DNA from: Candidatus Bathyarchaeota archaeon
GTDB taxonomy: Archaea > Thermoproteota > Bathyarchaeia > Bathyarchaeales > Bathycorpusculaceae
Direction: 5' to 3'
Assembly: GCA_026014585.1 (NCBI GenBank)
Contig: JAOZIA010000024.1
Span: 512,887 to 576,886 of the forward strand
DNA: 64,000 bases
Made by a program: the position numbers and the translations under genes. Positions 60,371-64,000 of this stretch are shown here, piece after piece. Each line of letters opens with the position of its first letter. Within the stretch, counting starts at the first letter, position 1. The notes below the pieces were generated by a model. It saw only the letters and a list, made by a program, of their open reading frames with translations, made no database searches and was not told where the DNA came from.

Positions 60371-60592
60371 TTATTTTACAAAAGAAGCTGCGGCTCTTTT
60401 GGAAACGGCAATTCTATTTCTTGACAAAGTTTTAGTTTGCCATTTATAGTGCCTAATGGTTGTGGTTTCGCCAAATCCACATGCAGCACATCGCTTATTG
60501 CGCACGTGATATGCACGTCTTCCACAACGCCTGCATTTAATGTGGACAACACGCCCTTGACGTTTGCCCATTGATGGAGTTCCTTTTCCCAC
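60371..60592 (-). CDS. rpl37e: Ribosomal protein L37e (eL37)
   Basis: 73 residues from GTG 60592, with AGGTGAT just before it; an earlier in-frame GTG at 60601 is part of that ribosome-binding site. [20 protein letters not shown] and [19 protein letters not shown] are nearly the full family signature, with a four-Cys zinc finger. Large-subunit protein shared by archaea and eukaryotes. Follows the LSm gene directly, a gene pair conserved in archaea. Confidence 0.97.
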   Translation of the reverse strand: MGKGTPSMGKRQGRVVHIKCRRCGRRAYHVRNKRCAACGFGETTTIRHYKWQTKTLSRNRIAVSKRAAASFVK

Positions 60593-60597
60593 TGCAA

Positions 60598-60825
60598 TCA
60601 CCTAGGTGGCGGTGAGATAAGAACCACGTTATCTCCGCGTACAATTATTAATCCGAGTTTTTTCTGGTTTTCAACCACCGTAGTGTCTTCTGTTTCTTCT
60701 AGTACAAGGTTTAAGTGCTGGTCGAAACCCTTAAGTCTTCCACGCAGGCTTTTGCCTCCTTTAAGGCGTACAAGCACGATTTTGCTTAGGTTTTGTTCAA
60801 GGATTTCGGTTGTCATTTCGCTCAT
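60598..60825 (-). CDS. lsm: LSm/Sm-like archaeal protein (SmAP)
   Basis: 75 residues. Sm1 motif [28 protein letters not shown] and Sm2 motif [17 protein letters not shown] are complete. Forms a heptameric ring that binds U-rich RNA and takes part in RNA processing. Overlap region and order with L37e show one operon. Confidence 0.97.
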   Translation of the reverse strand: MSEMTTEILEQNLSKIVLVRLKGGKSLRGRLKGFDQHLNLVLEETEDTTVVENQKKLGLIIVRGDNVVLISPPPR

Positions 60826-61172
60826 ATTGGAATCCTCAAGTATCTTTATCCTTTCTATACTTTAACTCTCAACATTTAAACCTATCTCAAAGACTCAAGA
60901 AAACAATCACTCAACAACACGTTTAACACCTGAAACGTTTGGCAGCCACCATCACACCTAAACAATAAAACGCATACTCGGTAACACCTAAAAAGCATAT
61001 CCTAAAACCAAAATAATATACCTGCGTACAAAAAATTAGCAAAGACACCATCAATCAGTACTCAACATAACCCTATCCTTTTTCAAGTTTTCAAGTGGGT
61101 ATTTCAGAGAACCTTAGCTTGCACTTATAAAGTCCCTTTACACTAAACTTGCAAGGATGTGCAAGAACCCAA
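60826..61172. other. Divergent promoter region, no gene seen
   Basis: The 347-nt gap holds AT-rich promoter sequence for the LSm operon on the left (TTTAAATG, minus strand, about 60880) and CACTTATAAAG at 61130 for the gene on the right. No convincing small ORF, RNA fold or repeat was seen. Confidence 0.5.
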
Positions 61173-61766
61173 ATGGCATCAATACTTGACTTCATAATCA
61201 TATTCGCCGTAGCCATGGGGTTCAACCTAATACCATTTGCAGGACCCTCAAACCTTCTGATTGCCTCCACCGCCGCCATAGGATTAGGAAACGTTGACGC
61301 CCTCAGCCTTATACTCATCGGCGTCCTGATTGCATTAGGCGCATCCATAGCCAAAGGAATCCACTACATGATAACATTTTTCATCAGCGGAAAACTCAGC
61401 GAAAAACGGCGACAAAGACTCGACACAGATGCATCAAAAATTAAGCGCTGGGCATTTCTGCTGCTCTTTGTTGCAGCTGCTTCCCCGATTCCTGATGAAC
61501 CCATAGTTATCCCACTGGGACTCATGAAGTACAGCCCCACCAAGTTTTTCACTGCATATTTCCTTGGAAAACTCTCCATTGCGATTGCAGGGGCTTTTTT
61601 GGGCGGTTTTGCAGTGGACATATTTTCAGGCATAATAAGCCCCGAAGTTATGACAATTATATCCATCGTGCTGACTATTGTCATAACAGTGATTCTTCTT
61701 AAAGTGGATGTGGGTAAGCTGGCGGAGAAGTATCTGCACAGAAAACCCAAAGCAGATACAGTGTAG
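61173..61766 (+). CDS. VTT/DedA-like or small-transporter membrane protein
   Basis: 197 residues from ATG 61173 (the frame extends to a TTG at 61149). About five hydrophobic segments. The loop FVAAASPIPDEPIVIPLGLMKYS with its Pro-rich, acidic re-entrant motif resembles VTT/DedA-family and small-multidrug-export-like proteins involved in lipid scrambling or transport. It precedes the PUA gene by about 50 nt. Specific substrate unknown. Confidence 0.62.
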   Translation: MASILDFIIIFAVAMGFNLIPFAGPSNLLIASTAAIGLGNVDALSLILIGVLIALGASIAKGIHYMITFFISGKLSEKRRQRLDTDASKIKRWAFLLLFVAAASPIPDEPIVIPLGLMKYSPTKFFTAYFLGKLSIAIAGAFLGGFAVDIFSGIISPEVMTIISIVLTIVITVILLKVDVGKLAEKYLHRKPKADTV

Positions 61767-61814
61767 GAAAAAGCCTAATAACGCCGAAAATAACGACTAT
61801 TGAAGTGCACATTT

Positions 61815-62318
61815 ATGCCCACCAAACAACGCAGATACCCACTAAAAACCAAAGACGCAAAAACCATCCTAAAACAAGCCTCAGAAAAACTCAAAATAAA
61901 CTTAGCATTAGCCTCTGAGGAAAAAACAAATGTAGAAATTGTAGAGGCAGACGTGGGAACAATTTATTTGATTGCTGGCAAACCTGCATTAATAAAAACA
62001 GGCGACAAATTCATGCCAACCCTCATGTTTACCGAGTTTACATCTCATGCTCCCAAAATCGTGGTTGACATGGGCGCTGTGCCGTATGTTTGTAAGGGCG
62101 CGGATGTAATGGCGCCAGGTATCGTGCGAATTGAAGGCGAGTTTGGAGTGGGGGATTTTGTGTTGGTTTTGGATGTAAAGTTTGGTAAGGCGTTGGCTTT
62201 GGGTGCGAGTTTGCTGGATTCGGCAACGGCACGTCAAACCAAGAAGGGGCCTGTTGTGAAGACGCAGCATTATGTGGGCGATAAGGTTTGGGATTACATA
62301 AAAACGCTGGCAGAATAG
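61815..62318 (+). CDS. PUA-domain RNA-binding protein
   Basis: 167 residues from ATG 61815. The N-terminal part (1-75) resembles the pre-PUA domain of MCT-1/Tma20 proteins (RRYPLKTKDAKTILKQASEKL, YLIAGKPALIKTGDKFMPTL). The C-terminal part is a PUA domain (KIVVDMGAVPYVCKGADVMAPGIVRI, FGKALALGASLLDS). Archaeal members are linked to translation initiation or tRNA recycling. Confidence 0.87.
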   Translation: MPTKQRRYPLKTKDAKTILKQASEKLKINLALASEEKTNVEIVEADVGTIYLIAGKPALIKTGDKFMPTLMFTEFTSHAPKIVVDMGAVPYVCKGADVMAPGIVRIEGEFGVGDFVLVLDVKFGKALALGASLLDSATARQTKKGPVVKTQHYVGDKVWDYIKTLAE

Positions 62319-62472
62319 ACCTGTACGAGCAACGTTAAAGCTTAATTTTTGCCTTAAACAGGCAAGCGATTGATTAAAATGCTTTTTTAGCTCATCAGGG
62401 GTTGAAAAAGGTTTTTATTAGCTAATGCATAATTGTTATTGGTGCTTTTTAATGCTCTTTTTGCTAGTAGCA

Positions 62473-63312
62473 ATGTTAACGCTAGAGGAAGTTTACAATA
62501 ATTTCGTAGACACAACCGCATCAGCGTTGCCTGGAGTAATTGGCGCAATAATAGTGATCATCATCGGTGTCATCGTAGGCTGGTTTGTAGGCAAAGTAGC
62601 TAACAGGATAGTTGATCGAACAGTAGAGAAGAATTTTGATAAAAGTGAAGTCGGTAAAACTCTCAAAGGCTCAGGGTTTGATTTATCCAATTTTATCGGT
62701 GGTCTTCTATATGCTTTTGTCGTAATAATATCAATAACGGTGGCTATTGGGCTGTTAAACATCCCAGGTACTGCAGGCGAGTACATGACTCAAATCGCTT
62801 CTTATCTTCCACGGTTGATAGGCGGCATACTTGTAATAGTTTTAGGCATTGTACTGGTAGATTTTCTAGCTCAACTCGTGGGCCGAATCATCAAACCCAT
62901 GTTTGGACCAGAAAAAACAGAAATCGCCGACATGCTAAAGAACCTCTTATTCATTGGGCTTGTTGCAATCATCCTAAACATCGCCTTTGACTTACTGCTG
63001 TTTACTGCGGGCGGATTAGTGTACTCACTCATCATCGGCTTTGTCATCATCGGCGCAGGCATAATCCTAACAGACGGCCTAATCAAATCCATAACCGACG
63101 ACCACCAAGAATTCAGAAACATAGCAGGTTACGCAAAATTCGTACTCTACAGCATCTTCCTACTCATTGGCGCAGGCGCAATCTTCTCCACCTTCACCGG
63201 AGTAACAGGCATCATCAGTACAATCGCATGGGCATTTGCAATCGCACTCGCCATCGTCCTCATACCAGTAGTTTACATGATAGCCAAACGGATGCAATCA
63301 GAAATAAAATAG
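62473..63312 (+). CDS. TM-helix-repeat (mechanosensitive-channel-like) membrane protein
   Basis: 279 residues from ATG 62473. Four repeats of a long hydrophobic helix with conserved ends: ALPGVIGAIIVIIIGVIVGW, then YLPRLIGGILVIVLGIVLVD, and two later copies; the first is followed by RIVDRTVEKNFD. This is the TM_helix repeat found in CmpX-like and some MscS-related proteins, but the MscS beta domain is missing. A conserved-TM stress channel or scaffold is likely. Confidence 0.78.
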   Translation: MLTLEEVYNNFVDTTASALPGVIGAIIVIIIGVIVGWFVGKVANRIVDRTVEKNFDKSEVGKTLKGSGFDLSNFIGGLLYAFVVIISITVAIGLLNIPGTAGEYMTQIASYLPRLIGGILVIVLGIVLVDFLAQLVGRIIKPMFGPEKTEIADMLKNLLFIGLVAIILNIAFDLLLFTAGGLVYSLIIGFVIIGAGIILTDGLIKSITDDHQEFRNIAGYAKFVLYSIFLLIGAGAIFSTFTGVTGIISTIAWAFAIALAIVLIPVVYMIAKRMQSEIK

Positions 63313-63376
63313 GAACCTCCTCCCCCTCTTTTTTTGAGAAAAATCAGTCACGACCTTAAAACCAGTCAAAGAAGTA

Positions 63377-63423
63377 GACCCCTCTATGGTTTCTGCATTG
63401 AATTTCTAATAGGCTCCAAATAG
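63377..63423 (-). repeat. Dispersed repeat, single B unit
   Basis: On the minus strand CTATTTGGAGCCTATTAG, then AAATTCA, ATGCAGAAACCATAG and AGGGGTC. It matches unit B at 17536-17585 except for a G-to-T change in the middle. It lies about 190 nt beyond the 16S 3' end on the 16S strand. The rest of the gap 63313-63613 contains only the 16S 3' flank. Confidence 0.7.
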
Positions 63424-63613
63424 AAAGTTATCTGAAGTTCACAAAAATTATCCAAGAAATTTTATGCTTAAAAAAATTATTCTAAAAGATGATAAAGAAA
63501 GAAACTCATCAGCTACTTGAATGCTATGGTTGGGCTTTGACGTATACATGTGTTCTGCTCTGATGTTCTCCTTGCTCCTCCAATCAAGCACGCCAATGCG
63601 AACTTGTTACTTA

Positions 63614-64000
<387 letters not shown>

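Overview
The window is archaeal. A standalone 3' part of an archaeal-type 16S rRNA (minus strand, running off the right edge) and the adjacent LSm/SmAP and ribosomal protein L37e genes show this. So do many TATA-like boxes about 25 nt before expected transcript starts, frequent TTG/GTG starts, a two-gene SufC-SufB system, a PhoU-AbrB-type regulator and two tRNA genes with extra sequence in the D-loop. The mixture suggests an uncultured member of the Bathyarchaeia or a relative. That placement is inference; the 16S part should settle it.

Layout. 1-6.5 kb: secreted or anchored surface proteins, small PH-like, acetyltransferase and flavodoxin genes, and the minimal SufC-SufB Fe-S assembly pair. 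6.6-12.5 kb: a probable nickel locus. It has a CooC-type P-loop ATPase, a class III substrate-binding protein, an O-methyltransferase-like protein, a FecCD-type permease and its ATPase in one minus-strand operon, plus a facing SAM methyltransferase gene. Both promoters carry the same 7-mer half-sites at N14 spacing, close to the NikR box described for Desulfovibrio. 12.5-18 kb: cache-domain membrane protein, MFS transporter, WrbA-like flavodoxin, tRNA-Arg(CCU), small genes, the first copy of a two-unit dispersed repeat, and tRNA-Leu(UAA). 18-29.6 kb: a B12-binding radical SAM protein, a tandem pair of beta-helix proteins behind a 19-bp palindrome, and many small membrane, regulatory and hypothetical genes, some too short for routine ORF calling.

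29.7-32.8 kb: a complete non-homologous end-joining operon (LigD-type polymerase, Ku, and a ligase carrying a C-terminal 3'-phosphoesterase domain). 33.3-46.4 kb: a glycan or exopolysaccharide cluster with a processive family 2 glycosyltransferase, three further family 2 glycosyltransferases, two large multi-spanning proteins, a second B12 radical SAM protein, two methyltransferases, a UDP-sugar epimerase/decarboxylase and GalU. 46.5-52.7 kb: DUF47/PhoU-like protein, HIT protein, MetE-like methionine synthase, a thiamine-diphosphate 2-oxoacid decarboxylase, a cytoplasmic HtrA-like protease and the second copy of the repeat. 52.8-59.5 kb: the phosphate system pstS-pstC-pstA-pstB-phoU, a divergent AbrB-PhoU regulator, a Cys-rich small protein and a HAD phosphatase. 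60.3-64 kb: L37e, LSm, VTT-like, PUA-domain and TM-helix-repeat channel-like genes, one more repeat unit, and the 16S rRNA end.

The strongest candidates for something undescribed are the nickel-box-controlled CooC/transporter/methyltransferase locus, the dispersed A-B repeat element, and the two tRNAs with D-loop insertions. All functions are inferred by reading; no searches were run.
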